A stretch of 64,000 bases of DNA, from the NCBI GenBank assembly GCA_948630815.1, contig CAPIEU010000002.1, forward strand, positions 124,001 through 188,000. Direction: 5' to 3'. This stretch comes from an uncultured Clostridia bacterium (GTDB taxonomy: Bacteria > Bacillota > Clostridia > TANB77 > CAG-508). Positions within the stretch are counted from its first letter, which is position 1, and each line of letters begins with the position of its first letter. A program made the position numbers and the translations under genes. Positions 29,189 to 38,437 of the stretch are shown here, in pieces. The notes beneath the pieces were generated by a model, which saw nothing but the letters and a program-made list of their open reading frames with translations, was not told the origin of the DNA and ran no database searches.

Positions 29189-29833
29189 ATGAATATACCT
29201 AATAAACTTACTGTATTTAGAATGATTTTGGTTATAATAATGATGATTATTCCAATAGTTGATAGCTTATTTGGAATAACTGGAGAATTTTTAGAAATAC
29301 CAGTTTCATTTTGGATAATGAATATAATTTTTATAATAGCATCAATTACAGATAAATTAGATGGAACTCTTGCAAGAAAATGGAATCAAGTTACTACTTT
29401 TGGAAAGTTTTTAGATCCAATAGCTGATAAAATATTAGTACTTGCTGCACTAACTATATTAGTAGAATATTCAAAAATTCCATCTTGGATACCTATAATT
29501 ATATTAATAAGAGAATTTATGGTATCTGGATATAGATTAATTGCGGTAGAAAATGGTGGAAAAGTAATACCCGCATCAATTTGGGGTAAAATAAAAACTG
29601 TAACACAAATGCTTGCAATAATTTGTTGTTTTGCTGATAAATTTGAGTTTGGAAATTTTATTTTTAGAGTTTCAAGCAAACAACAAATGTTAGAAAATAG
29701 TGTAGGTATATATATGACTAATTTGCAATTTGGAATTAATATACTATCAACATCACTTTTAGTAATATGTGTAATTGCAACAATTTTTTCGGGTTGGAAT
29801 TATTTAAAAGGTGGAAAAGAGTTATTTAAGTAG
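29189..29833 (+). CDS. pgsA: CDP-diacylglycerol--glycerol-3-phosphate 3-phosphatidyltransferase
   Basis: 214-residue membrane enzyme making phosphatidylglycerol phosphate. The CDP-alcohol phosphotransferase motif is seen as TDKLDGTLARKWNQVTTFGK, then FLDPIADKILV (D-x2-DG-x2-AR-x8-G-x3-D-x3-D), near residues 53-75. Four to six membrane helices. It follows valS by 9 bases with an AGGAGG site and probably belongs to the same transcript. Confidence 0.93.
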   Translation: MNIPNKLTVFRMILVIIMMIIPIVDSLFGITGEFLEIPVSFWIMNIIFIIASITDKLDGTLARKWNQVTTFGKFLDPIADKILVLAALTILVEYSKIPSWIPIIILIREFMVSGYRLIAVENGGKVIPASIWGKIKTVTQMLAIICCFADKFEFGNFIFRVSSKQQMLENSVGIYMTNLQFGINILSTSLLVICVIATIFSGWNYLKGGKELFK

Positions 29834-29940
29834 AAGTTGGAAGCTAGAAATTAAGAAAATTCTTCAGGAGAAAATTACTTAAATCCAACCTCCAACCTCA
29901 AACTTCTAACTTCAAAAATAATAAAGGAATGAAGGTATAT

Positions 29941-31939
29941 ATGAACATTACTGAAGCAAAAAAGAAAATAGAAGAATTACGTAAAACCATAGTGTACCAT
30001 AATAAAAAATACTATGATGATGATGCACCAGAAATTAGCGATTTTGAATATGATATGCTAAATAATGAATTAAAAAATTTGGAAAAGCAATTTCCAGAGC
30101 TAGTTACTAAAGAATCAAACACACAAAAAGTTGGAGGAACAGTAAGAAAAGGCTTTAAAGAGGTTACTCATGAAGTACCTCTATTAAGCTTACAAGATGT
30201 TTTTTCATTTGAAGAAGTGTATGAATTTGATAAAAGAATAAAAAAACAAGCAGAAGAATTTGGAGAAACTACTAACTATGTTGTAGAAACAAAAATTGAT
30301 GGTTTATCTGCAAGTCTTAAATATGTACAGGGGAAATTTGTACAAGGTGCAACACGTGGAAACGGACAAGTTGGAGAAGATGTAACTAATAATTTAGCCA
30401 CAGTAAAAACAATACCAAAAGAATTAAAGGAAAAAATAGATATAACAGTACGTGGAGAAGTTTTTATTGGTAAAAAAGAATTTGAAAAAATGAACGAAGA
30501 AATAGGTTATGAGGATGGAAACCTATTTGCAAATGCTAGAAATGCGGCAGCACGGTTCTCTAAGACAATTAGATAGTAGTGTGACAAAAAAACGTCCATT
30601 AGATATCTATATTTTTAATGTGCAAAAAATAGAAGCAAAAGAATTCAACTCACATTTTGAAGAATTAGAATACCTTGCAGAACTTGGATTTAATGTAAAT
30701 CCTGTTAGGATACCTTGTAAAAATATTGATGAAGTAATAGAAGCTATTAAAGAAATTGGTAAAAAAAGAGAAGCTTTATCTTTTGGTATAGATGGAGCAG
30801 TTGTAAAAGTAGATAATTTAAGATTAAGAGAAGAGTTGGGTGCTACTTCTAAAACTCCAAGATGGGCAGTTGCATATAAATATCCACCAGAAAGAAAAGA
30901 AACCATTTTAAAAGATATAATATGCCAAGTAGGAAGAACAGGAGCAATTACTCCAATGGCAATTTTAGAACCAGTTTCAGTTGCAGGTTCTACTATTTCT
31001 AAAACTACATTGCATAATGAAGATTTTATAAAAGAAAAGGATTTAAAAATAGGAGATACGGTTGTTATACAAAAAGCAGGTGATGTTATTCCTGAAATTG
31101 TAGAAGTAAAAAAAGAAAAAAGAAACGGTAATGAAAAAGAATTTATTATGCCCAAAGTTTGCCCAGTATGTGGTGCAAATGCTGTAAGAGAAGAAGGGGA
31201 AGCGGCTATTCGTTGCACAGGAATAGAATGCCCTGCAAAACTTGTAAGAAATATTATCCATTTTGTATCAAAAGAAGGAATGGATATAGATGGTCTTGGA
31301 GAAAATTTAGTAGAGCAATTTATAGAAAAAGGATTAATAGAAAATATAGCTGATTTATATACATTAACATTTGAAGATATTGCGAGCCTAAAAAAGAATG
31401 GAACTAAATTTGCTGAGAACCTAATAAATGCTATTAGTGATAGTAAAACAAGACCATTTTACAAATTAATTACAGCTTTAGGAATTAGACATATAGGAGC
31501 AAAATCTGCAAAAACAATTGCAAAGTATTTCAAGAATATTGAAAATTTAATGAATGCAGAAGTAGAAGAAATAGCAGTATTAGAAGATGTAGGACAAATT
31601 ATGGCCAAGAGTATTTATGAATTTTTCAAAGAAGAGCAGACAATAGACTTAATTAAAAAATTGCGTAATGCAGGAGTAAATATGGAAGATGAGGAACAAA
31701 CTCAAACTGATTTAAAGTTTGAAGGATTAACCTTTGTTCTAACTGGTAGCCTTGATAATTACACAAGAGAAGAAGCAGGAGATATAATAGAAAAACTTGG
31801 TGGAAAAGTATCATCATCAGTATCAAAAAAAACAAGCTATGTATTAGCAGGAGAAGACGCTGGAAGTAAGCTAACAAAAGCTCAAAACTTGGGTGTTACT
31901 ATAATAACAGAAAAAGAATTTGAAGAAATGATTAAATAG
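29941..31939 (+). CDS. ligA: NAD-dependent DNA ligase LigA, with a CGGT +1 site
   Basis: LigA seals nicks during replication. The catalytic lysine is in VETKIDGLSASLKY (about residue 117). The conserved nucleotide-binding stretch ARNAAAGSLRQLD (about 199-211) requires skipping the C at 30553 (gca-C-ggt); the zero frame stops at 30576. Then come VGRTGAITPMAILEPV, the zinc cysteines (CPVCGANAV ... CTGIECPAK), HhH repeats and a BRCT domain (FVLTGSLDNYTREEA). With the skip it has 665 residues, the normal length. The gene is essential in known bacteria. This is the one site with T in the fourth position. Confidence 0.93.
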
Positions 31940-31947
31940 GAGTAAAT

Positions 31948-32289
31948 ATGGATTTAAAAAAAGAATATAATAATTTAACAAATAAATCATCAGTAGGAGA
32001 AATGCAAGCATATGTGCATAATATGATACTAGAGAGAGGATTTGAAAAAGAAGATGTAAAAGATGTAATGATTTTACTAACAGAAGAAATAGGAGAATTA
32101 GCAAAAGCTATTAGAAAAACCACAGGCTTAAAAATGGATATTTCAAAAGATAATGACAAGTACGATATAAAGGAAGAAGTTGCAGATGTATTTAATTATT
32201 TATTAAGTATGTGTGATGTATTAGATATAGATTTATTTGAGTGTTGGAAACAGAAAGAACAAAAAAACTTTGAAAGGATTTGGAAGTAA
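31948..32289 (+). CDS. MazG-like nucleotide pyrophosphohydrolase
   Basis: 113 residues with the all-alpha NTP-PPase signature: LTEEIGELAKAIRK (EExxE) and EEVADVFNYLLSMCD (ExxD). It hydrolyses non-canonical or excess NTPs to NMP. It follows ligA by 8 bases and may be co-transcribed. Confidence 0.85.
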   Translation: MDLKKEYNNLTNKSSVGEMQAYVHNMILERGFEKEDVKDVMILLTEEIGELAKAIRKTTGLKMDISKDNDKYDIKEEVADVFNYLLSMCDVLDIDLFECWKQKEQKNFERIWK

Positions 32290-32292
32290 AAT

Positions 32293-32550
32293 ATGGAAGA
32301 AAAATATACTTTTGATAGATTTGATAATGAATTAGAGAATGGTTTTCAAATATACTTTACCTATGTAAATAATAGGTACTTAGTTTTTAAAACTACTGAA
32401 AATTGTTATATACAAATGTTAATATCTGTACACGATAAAAATCCACAACCAAGAATGCTTATGATTACTAAAAAAAGACTAAAAGAACTATTTCCATATA
32501 TGACAGATATTGAGTATAAGGTAGGAAATGGCTTAAATATCAATACTTAA
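32293..32550 (+). CDS. 85-residue hypothetical
   Basis: The family is not recognised. A compact mixed alpha/beta composition (FDNELENGFQIYFTYVNNRY). It starts 3 bases after the MazG-like stop and is the last chromosomal gene before the prophage. Confidence 0.6.
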   Translation: MEEKYTFDRFDNELENGFQIYFTYVNNRYLVFKTTENCYIQMLISVHDKNPQPRMLMITKKRLKELFPYMTDIEYKVGNGLNINT

Positions 32551-32567
32551 TGATGAAAACATGTTGG

Positions 32568-32610
32568 TTTGTCAACGATTTGTCAACCAAAATTTTATGT
32601 AGTTGACAAA
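32568..32610. other. Putative attL / integrase arm region
   Basis: Between the last chromosomal gene and the integrase there are three copies of tttgtcaac: 32568-32576, 32579-32587 and, inverted, 32602-32610. Short repeats of this type next to a tyrosine integrase often mark arm or core sites. The other end lies outside the window, so the core cannot be fixed. Confidence 0.45.
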
Positions 32611-32611
32611 A

Positions 32612-32644
32612 CAAAATAGAGGAGAAAAAATCTCCTCTATTTTG
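32612..32644. terminator. Terminator at the 3' end of the integrase
   Basis: CAAAATAGAGGAGA/TCTCCTCTATTTTG with a five-A loop and T tracts on both strands. It overlaps the integrase stop. Confidence 0.9.
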
Positions 32645-33866
32645 TTTTTGAAATTTGCTCAAATAAATCCGCTGTATTTTTGGAACTATTTTCTGTAGAA
32701 TGGGTATAAGTGTCTAATGTGGTTTTTATATTTGAGTGTCCTAATCTAGTTTGAACGTCTTTTATATTAGCACCATTTTGTATTAATAAAGTAGCATGTG
32801 TATGCCTTAAACTATGAAATTTAAAATCAATGTTAAGTTCGTAATTAACAATTTTTGACACATATTTCATTCCATTTGTTGTAAGCAAATTACCATCTAT
32901 TCTAGAACATACAACGTTTTGCTGTTTTAAATCTCCACTAGGAATATTTGCATTTAAAACACATAGCCTTTGCAATAATTTATTATTTATAAGTTCTTCT
33001 TTTGAATATACTATTTTATAATATTCTCCATATTTAAGTTTATTTTCCATTTGTTTTTTCTTAAATTTTTTTAATATATTGATTAAAGTATTTCCAATTT
33101 TAATAGTTCGATTACTTGTAAAAGTTTTAGTAGGACCAAAGTACCATTGTTTATTTTTATCATTAAAAATTAGAGCTTTATTTATTGATATTGTTTTATT
33201 TTTAAAATCTATATCATCCCAAGTCATTGCTAAAATTTCGCCAATTCTACAACCAGTATGAAAACCAATCATTAATGGCAAATAATAATCAGTTGTTTCT
33301 GGAAACCTATCAATTATATTATCAAAATCTTTTAAAGTTATTATTTTTATATCTTCTTCAATATTTTTTTCATATCTAGGCATAGAGAGATATTGCATTG
33401 GATTTTCTTTAATAAATTTAGAAGGATAAACTGCATATTTCAATGATAAACTTAATATACTAAATATCTTCTTTAAAGTACTTTTACCAATCCCATTTAT
33501 ATATTTCTTATTTATATAATCTTGCAATATATTAGGAGTTAAAGATTTTAGTTTGTATTTTCCTAAATTGGGTTTTAAATAATTTTCTATAATTCTGGTG
33601 TAATTTATGATAGTATTTGTCCTTAAATTTAGTTCTACATAGTTTTTATACCAATAATCGAGATAATCTGCTACAGATATTTCAGAAGGCTCAAAATGTA
33701 GCCCAGAATTATTATATTCAGCAAGTGCTTTTACGCCTGCATCGAGAGCCTCCTTTTTAGTATTAAAACCAGATTTTGTGATTTGTTTTCTTTTTCCTTC
33801 AACTTTTGCAGCCTCAAATTGATACTGCCACTTTTTACCTCTTTTTCTAACATTAATTTCTGACAT
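32637..33866 (-). CDS. int: Phage tyrosine integrase
   Basis: About 409 residues. An AP2-like/SAM-like N-terminal DNA-binding region (MSEINVRKRGKKWQYQFEAA) precedes the catalytic domain. Catalytic residues: Arg in HTGCRIGEIL (about 205), HSLRHTH (HxxR, about 353) and LGHSNIKTTLDTYTH with the Tyr nucleophile (about 385). The start is ATG at 33866 after GGAGGT; the in-frame codon at 33881 lacks a site. It marks the left edge of the prophage and is transcribed outward. Confidence 0.95.
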   Translation of the reverse strand: MSEINVRKRGKKWQYQFEAAKVEGKRKQITKSGFNTKKEALDAGVKALAEYNNSGLHFEPSEISVADYLDYWYKNYVELNLRTNTIINYTRIIENYLKPNLGKYKLKSLTPNILQDYINKKYINGIGKSTLKKIFSILSLSLKYAVYPSKFIKENPMQYLSMPRYEKNIEEDIKIITLKDFDNIIDRFPETTDYYLPLMIGFHTGCRIGEILAMTWDDIDFKNKTISINKALIFNDKNKQWYFGPTKTFTSNRTIKIGNTLINILKKFKKKQMENKLKYGEYYKIVYSKEELINNKLLQRLCVLNANIPSGDLKQQNVVCSRIDGNLLTTNGMKYVSKIVNYELNIDFKFHSLRHTHATLLIQNGANIKDVQTRLGHSNIKTTLDTYTHSTENSSKNTADLFEQISKTK

Positions 33867-33966
33867 AAAAAATACCTCCATTTTTCTTTTTATTTATTTT
33901 CATAAACACTTGAAAAATAAGGTACATTTATATATAATACAAATGTAGCCACTTTTTAAAGTGTCT

Positions 33967-34022
33967 ATGCTCTGGATAATGTGTGGTTGTCGCAAACATA
34001 TATACACATTATCCTTTTTTAT
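33967..34022. other. Hairpin with the 14-mer TGCGACAACCACAC
   Basis: An 11-base perfect stem, ggataatgtgt / acacattatcc, is followed by a T run on the plus strand. Its loop holds gtgtggttgtcgca, the exact complement of tgcgacaaccacac at about 35658. It lies between the integrase start and the minus-strand gene at 34023 and may act as a terminator for leftward-opposed transcripts. Confidence 0.5.
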
Positions 34023-34562
34023 CTATAATTCTATTGTAGTATTTACATTAGAACTATTTTTCTTAAATTCATTTACAAATTTATGTGCAGATAGCGAATT
34101 AGTTGCATTAAATGAAATATACTGTACTTCATTATCTTTTAAATATGTAAATATTAAATAAGTTTTTACAGTAGTATCTGTTTTCTTTTTTGTTCTACCA
34201 CCTATCATAGCTCCTAATGGTCCAAATAGAACAGCTCCTCCAACAGCACTACCAATGCTAGAAGTGTAATACTTTTGAATTTCTGTATCAGTCTTTAAAG
34301 AAATGTCTTGTATTTTGCTTTTATTTAGTTTAAAAGTAGTATTATTCAAATTAAATTCATAGTATGTAGGACAAGACCAAATATCACATAAAGTATTTTC
34401 TGGTATAGGTAGTCCTTGAAAAAGTGGTAGCTTTAAGAATAAACTAGCATCTTTAGTTTTCTTTTTTCCATTAATAATTTTCTTATCTTTATTCCTTTTA
34501 TCAATAGAATAAGCTATAAAAATAATTAATATCAATGAAATAATAACCAATAAAGGTTCCAT
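34023..34562 (-). CDS. Membrane protein with Gly-rich segment, lysogeny module
   Basis: 179 residues. An N-terminal helix (LLVIISLILIIFIAYSI) anchors it; the middle has a glycine-zipper-like stretch SAVGGAVLFGPLGAMIGGRT, and the C-terminal part is beta-rich. Similar proteins often sit between integrase and repressor in Firmicutes prophages; their role is unknown, perhaps superinfection exclusion. Overlap and spacing suggest co-transcription with the repressor. Confidence 0.6.
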   Translation of the reverse strand: MEPLLVIISLILIIFIAYSIDKRNKDKKIINGKKKTKDASLFLKLPLFQGLPIPENTLCDIWSCPTYYEFNLNNTTFKLNKSKIQDISLKTDTEIQKYYTSSIGSAVGGAVLFGPLGAMIGGRTKKKTDTTVKTYLIFTYLKDNEVQYISFNATNSLSAHKFVNEFKKNSSNVNTTIEL

Positions 34563-34582
34563 AAAAACCTCCTCCTTTTTAA

Positions 34583-35233
34583 TTATTTAAAAGCACTTTT
34601 ATTTTCAGCTTTTATAACTCTACCAATAACTTTAAAATCTTCATTTGTTAATTTCATGATAGGATAATATGGATTCATAGCATGTAGTTCGATAACATCT
34701 TCTTTTAGTGATATTTTTCTAATGCAAACTAAATTATCATTAATCATAAGTAAATACGTTTTTCCATATTCATAATCATTTTGTTTATATATAATTGCAA
34801 TATCTCCGATATCAAGTAAAGGTAACATTGAATTATCAGGTATTTGATAGGCAAAGTAATTTTCAATATTATCATCAACAGTAAAGGGAATGTAATCAAT
34901 GATGTAATCTTCATTATATAAGTCAGGTTTTGAATAATCAAAATCATATAATAAAGGTATACAATTAACTGTTTTATCTATAGGATGCATATAAAGTTCA
35001 GTTAAATCTAAATATCCACAAACCGCCATTAAATTATCATAAGTTATAGTTCCTTTAGAAGCTTCTGCAATACCTTTTAAAATTTTAGGAGAGGGAGGAG
35101 TATCTAATTTTAAATTCATATATTGGGATAAATAAGTTCTATTGACACCAGAAGCATTAGCAAAATAGGTTTGATTTTCATAAAGCGAATTAATCTTTTT
35201 TAACATATTAGCAAAATCTATTTTTTTAAACAT
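34583..35233 (-). CDS. Phage repressor: HTH plus S24 autopeptidase
   Basis: About 216 residues. An XRE-type N-terminal helix-turn-helix (TYFANASGVNRTYLSQYMN) is joined to a LexA/CI-type S24 domain: the catalytic Ser is in PDNSMLPLLDIGD (about 137) and the Lys in VCIRKISL (about 176). RecA-stimulated self-cleavage would trigger induction. The start is ATG at 35233 with AGGAGG. It diverges from the early genes across three 15-base operators. Confidence 0.92.
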   Translation of the reverse strand: MFKKIDFANMLKKINSLYENQTYFANASGVNRTYLSQYMNLKLDTPPSPKILKGIAEASKGTITYDNLMAVCGYLDLTELYMHPIDKTVNCIPLLYDFDYSKPDLYNEDYIIDYIPFTVDDNIENYFAYQIPDNSMLPLLDIGDIAIIYKQNDYEYGKTYLLMINDNLVCIRKISLKEDVIELHAMNPYYPIMKLTNEDFKVIGRVIKAENKSAFK

Positions 35234-35290
35234 AGTAAAAAACCTCCTAAACATAGAATAGCACAAGAACAAAAAAAAATCAATAAAATT

Positions 35291-35305
35291 GTTAAAAAAT
35301 TTAAC
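35291..35305. promoter_or_regulatory. Operator 1 (gttaaaaaatttaac)
   Basis: A 15-base inverted repeat between the divergent repressor and early promoter. It matches operators 2 and 3 except in the central A/T bases. Confidence 0.75.
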
Positions 35306-35312
35306 AAAAGTA

Positions 35313-35341
35313 TTGACATTTTTTTAAACCAAATATATAAT
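35313..35341 (+). promoter_or_regulatory. Early rightward promoter
   Basis: TTGACA (35313-35318) and TATAAT (35336-35341), spacing 17. Operators 1 and 2 flank it within 10 bases on either side. Confidence 0.85.
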
Positions 35342-35347
35342 GGCTTT

Positions 35348-35362
35348 GTTAAAAAAATTAAC
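35348..35362. promoter_or_regulatory. Operator 2 (gttaaaaaaattaac)
   Basis: A 15-base inverted repeat placed at the expected transcription start of the early promoter, so a bound repressor would block initiation. Confidence 0.75.
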
Positions 35363-35387
35363 AAAACATGAAAGGAGGAAAAGTATT

Positions 35388-35603
35388 TTGAAAGTAAATG
35401 TATTAGCAGTACAAGAATTAATAAATGAACAATTTAGAGGTAATCAGACATGGTTTGCAGAGGAAATTAATGTAGCACCAGCATATGTTTGTAGGATTTT
35501 GAACAGCAAAATAGATAGCAATAGCGATAAGGTATGTAATGGTATAATTAAATACTGCGAACTACATAATTTAGACTTCAGAAAGTATATTATTTTGGTC
35601 TAA
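35388..35603 (+). CDS. Cro-like / XRE helix-turn-helix protein
   Basis: 71 residues from the TTG at 35388, which has an AAAGGAGG site; the ATG at 35340 lies at the promoter itself. The HTH reads NQTWFAEEINVAPAYVCRIL. First gene of the rightward early operon and facing the S24 repressor, so a Cro-type role is likely. Confidence 0.75.
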   Translation: MKVNVLAVQELINEQFRGNQTWFAEEINVAPAYVCRILNSKIDSNSDKVCNGIIKYCELHNLDFRKYIILV

Positions 35604-35606
35604 AAT

Positions 35607-35621
35607 GTTAAAAAAATTAAC
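35607..35621. promoter_or_regulatory. Operator 3 (gttaaaaaaattaac)
   Basis: An exact copy of operator 2, placed 3 bases after the Cro-like stop. It is 245 bases from operator 2, which would suit DNA looping. Confidence 0.7.
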
Positions 35622-35696
35622 AAAAAGGAAAGGGAACAGTATATGAAAGTTTTAAAAAATGCGACAACCACACAATTATAAAAGGAGGGAAAATAA

Positions 35697-35915
35697 ATGG
35701 AAGATGTTTTATATACAGTTGCTGAAACAGCAAAATTATTAAAAACAAATTCTAATTATGTATATGAACTCATAAAAAGAGGATTTTTACCAGCACTTAA
35801 ACTAGGAAGTTTTAAAATCAGGAAAATATCTTTATTAGAATTTTTAGCAAAATATGAGGGACAAGATTTAACAGATTTAAACAATATAAAGGAGTTGGAA
35901 GGAGTGAATAGATAA
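35697..35915 (+). CDS. Excisionase-type HTH_17 DNA-binding protein
   Basis: 72 residues with the MerR/excisionase-type helix: YTVAETAKLLKTNSNYVYEL then KRGFLPALKLGSFKIRKISL. Candidate excisionase or transcription regulator. Its stop overlaps the next start (taATG). Confidence 0.75.
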   Translation: MEDVLYTVAETAKLLKTNSNYVYELIKRGFLPALKLGSFKIRKISLLEFLAKYEGQDLTDLNNIKELEGVNR

Positions 35916-36079
35916 TGTTATGTTTTATTAGTTTTATATTTGTATTTGTAATTGTAGTACAGTTAGAATCAAATACAATTACAGTAGGACAAGCAATATT
36001 TTACGGTGCTTATGGGGTATTAATGTTTTATCATACAAGCAAACCATATTGGACAGAAAATCAAAATAAGAAAGGATAA
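35915..36079 (+). CDS. 54-residue small membrane protein
   Basis: Starts MLCFISFIFVFVIVVQLES, and a second hydrophobic stretch (TVGQAIFYGAYGVLMFYH) follows. It is translationally coupled to the excisionase-type gene. No family recognised. Confidence 0.55.
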   Translation: MLCFISFIFVFVIVVQLESNTITVGQAIFYGAYGVLMFYHTSKPYWTENQNKKG

Positions 36080-36083
36080 GAAA

Positions 36084-36212
36084 ATGGAATACTACGAAAA
36101 ATTAGCAAACGAATGTAGTTATTTACAAATAGATTATGAAAGACTTGAAAAGATGAAGAAAACATTAAGCATAATGAAATTAAAATTACAACAATTAACA
36201 AGGATCCAATAA
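36084..36212 (+). CDS. 42-residue coiled-coil peptide
   Basis: Starts MEYYEKLANECSYLQIDYER and continues helical. An AAGGA site lies inside the previous gene's end. No family recognised. Confidence 0.45.
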   Translation: MEYYEKLANECSYLQIDYERLEKMKKTLSIMKLKLQQLTRIQ

Positions 36213-36258
36213 ATATTTACATATATGGATTAAATTATTGAAAGGAGAGTGAAAGAAT

Positions 36259-36480
36259 ATGTCAGATGAACAAAGAAGAATATTAGATACAGAAAATGCA
36301 GCAAAAGACAGATATGACTTATGTAAAAGAATATTAGCAGAAATAAACACTAACAACATTGACGAAGCTAAAGCTATTATTAAAAAAGATATGAAAATTT
36401 ATGAAGATGAATATTTATATGTTCGTAATGATAGTGAAAGCAATGTAATAGAGTTACCCAACCGTCGCCAAACAAATTAG
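36259..36480 (+). CDS. 73-residue hypothetical phage protein
   Basis: Helical and acidic (LAEINTNNIDEAKAIIKKDM), with an AAAGGAGA site. An inverted repeat, aatagagtta / taactctatt, spans its last codons (36446-36493) and may act as a terminator or attenuator. Confidence 0.5.
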   Translation: MSDEQRRILDTENAAKDRYDLCKRILAEINTNNIDEAKAIIKKDMKIYEDEYLYVRNDSESNVIELPNRRQTN

Positions 36481-36564
36481 ATAACTCTATTAAAAAACTA
36501 TTTTACAAGTGTTTCTGTTGTTATTGTACCACAATTTTTCAACAGAGGCAAGAGGGGAGGAAAA

Positions 36565-36717
36565 ATGGAAAAGTGTCCTAAATGTGGTAAAAGATATCCA
36601 AAAGGAAAAGGAGCATTATTAAGAAGAGATAACAAAACAGATATATGTGCAGAATGTGGATATAAAGAGGCAATGGAAGACGCACAGAAAATAATTGAAA
36701 TGAATAGGAGGAAATAA
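36565..36717 (+). CDS. 50-residue zinc-ribbon protein
   Basis: Two CxxC pairs, MEKCPKCGKRYPKGKG and DICAECGYKEA, form one zinc ribbon. GGGGAGG site. It is too short for many gene finders. Common in clostridial prophages; role unknown. Confidence 0.65.
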   Translation: MEKCPKCGKRYPKGKGALLRRDNKTDICAECGYKEAMEDAQKIIEMNRRK

Positions 36718-36720
36718 ATT

Positions 36721-37005
36721 ATGCAAACAACAAATTATATTTGTGATATATGCAAAACAAGTAAAAGTAAAGAAGACTTATGCAAAATAAAAGTAAGAAC
36801 GGAAGGACTTAAAATACAAGGAAAAGGCAGTTATTATAATGATTTAGAAATAGACATTTGTAAGAATTGTTTAGAAAAAAAAGGATTCATAATAAACCCA
36901 AAACCAGAGGAAACAGAAGAGGACATACAAAGGAAAAACAGTCAAACACTAGAGAATAAAATTATAGATATTTTATATGATTTGGGAGTGCAGTTCGATG
37001 AATAG
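36721..37005 (+). CDS. 94-residue zinc-finger protein
   Basis: CDICKTSKSKEDLCKIKV and IDICKNCLEKKG give two CxxC pairs. It follows the previous gene by 3 bases and overlaps the YqaJ gene start by 8 bases. Confidence 0.65.
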   Translation: MQTTNYICDICKTSKSKEDLCKIKVRTEGLKIQGKGSYYNDLEIDICKNCLEKKGFIINPKPEETEEDIQRKNSQTLENKIIDILYDLGVQFDE

Positions 37006-37627
37006 AGAAGAATGGCTAAAAGAAAGAAAATTTGGAATTGGTGGTAGTGATGCAGCAGCAGTTTTAGGAGTAAGTAAGTGGAAAACTAGAGCCGAATTAT
37101 GGGAAGAGAAAACAGGTAGAAGAACCCCACCAGATATATCTGGAAAGCCCTGTGTACAATATGGAATTTATGCAGAGGAGCCAATACGACAATTATTTGC
37201 ATTAAATTATCCAGAGTATGAAGTAAAGCATCAAGAAAATACAATAATAAAACATCCCAAATATCCATTTTTAATAGCAAGTCTTGATGGAATATTGATA
37301 GATAAAGAAACAGGAGAGATGGGAGTTTTGGAGATAAAGACTACAGAAATAATAAATAGTATGCAATATGAAAATTGGAAGGGCGATAAAATACCAGATA
37401 CTTATTATTGTCAAGTCTTACATTACTTAAATGTTACTGGATATTCATTTGTGAAGTTAGTTGCAGAATTAAAACACGAACAAGATTATCAAGCTAGAAA
37501 AACATATACGATACAACGTGAAGAAGTAATTGATGAAATTAAATATTTAGAGCAAGAAGAAATAAAATTTTGGAATGAATATGTAGTAAAAGATATAAGA
37601 CCACCATGTAATTTGCCAGAAGTATAA
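36998..37627 (+). CDS. YqaJ-type recombination exonuclease 1
   Basis: 209 residues from the ATG at 36998. YqaJ/lambda-exonuclease fold: GIGGSDAAAVLGVSKWKTRAE (about 12-32), SLDGILIDKETGEMGVLEIKT (D-x-EIK catalytic core, cut here at the family pattern ExK) and YYCQVLHYLNVTG. It resects DNA ends 5'-3' for RecT annealing. The partner RecT is 3.2 kb downstream. Confidence 0.88.
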   Translation: MNREEWLKERKFGIGGSDAAAVLGVSKWKTRAELWEEKTGRRTPPDISGKPCVQYGIYAEEPIRQLFALNYPEYEVKHQENTIIKHPKYPFLIASLDGILIDKETGEMGVLEIKTTEIINSMQYENWKGDKIPDTYYCQVLHYLNVTGYSFVKLVAELKHEQDYQARKTYTIQREEVIDEIKYLEQEEIKFWNEYVVKDIRPPCNLPEV

Positions 37628-37643
37628 AGGAAAGGGAAGAATT

Positions 37644-38429
37644 ATGGAAATAAAACAATTAAATGAAAGGTTGGTATGGTTAGCCAATAGTAATAGCTTT
37701 AATGGAAACAGAGGAGATATAGCAGTTAGTATATATAAGTCTTATATTGATGAAGTTTTAAGTTGGGATATACCAGAGGCTAGAAAACAAAAAATTTTAG
37801 ATCAAGTATATACAAAACGTTCAAAAATATTAAATTATGAATCACAGCATGTTAGTGTAATGTATGCAGGACCAGCAAAATATAACGCAAAGAAACTGGA
37901 TAAAAGCGACCAAATAATGAAATATACAAAAGAGTTTTGCGACTGGTTTGATGATTTAAAAAAGCAAATAGAAAAAGCAAAAAAGGAAGATAACCAGGAA
38001 GAAAAAGCAAAAGAAATTATAGCAGGTATAAAAAGATATAGTGAATTAGGCTTTGATCCAAGAAAAGAACTGATGTGTTTAGCTAATGTTGATAATAAAA
38101 AATTTATAGAACTATATGAAAAATTACAACCAAAGTATAAATGGAGAAAAAACAGTAATATCTTTAAATTATATACGGCATCCCTTAATGGAGAAGTAAA
38201 AGAAATAAAAAATGAAGTATTTTTTGAAGATGAAAATTTAACAGCTTATATTAGGGGAGATAGGGCATATATAAAATTTATTTTAAGAATAAAACCACAA
38301 TTAAAATACGCATTAAAAAGCCGTAAATGGTGGTGGAATTCATACGAAGAGGCATGGAGTACATATTCTAATAGAGTAGATAAAGAGTGGGTAAGTAGTA
38401 TTAGCGAGAAATATTCAAAATATTTATAG
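37644..38429 (+). CDS. 261-residue hypothetical phage protein
   Basis: Not recognised. The C-terminal third is beta-rich and aromatic (YALKSRKWWWNSYEEAWSTY), and the N-terminal third has WDIPEARKQKILDQVYTKRS. It sits between the first YqaJ nuclease and a small SSB-tail-like protein, so a recombination or replication role is plausible but unproven. Confidence 0.5.
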   Translation: MEIKQLNERLVWLANSNSFNGNRGDIAVSIYKSYIDEVLSWDIPEARKQKILDQVYTKRSKILNYESQHVSVMYAGPAKYNAKKLDKSDQIMKYTKEFCDWFDDLKKQIEKAKKEDNQEEKAKEIIAGIKRYSELGFDPRKELMCLANVDNKKFIELYEKLQPKYKWRKNSNIFKLYTASLNGEVKEIKNEVFFEDENLTAYIRGDRAYIKFILRIKPQLKYALKSRKWWWNSYEEAWSTYSNRVDKEWVSSISEKYSKYL

Positions 38430-38437
38430 GAGGTATT

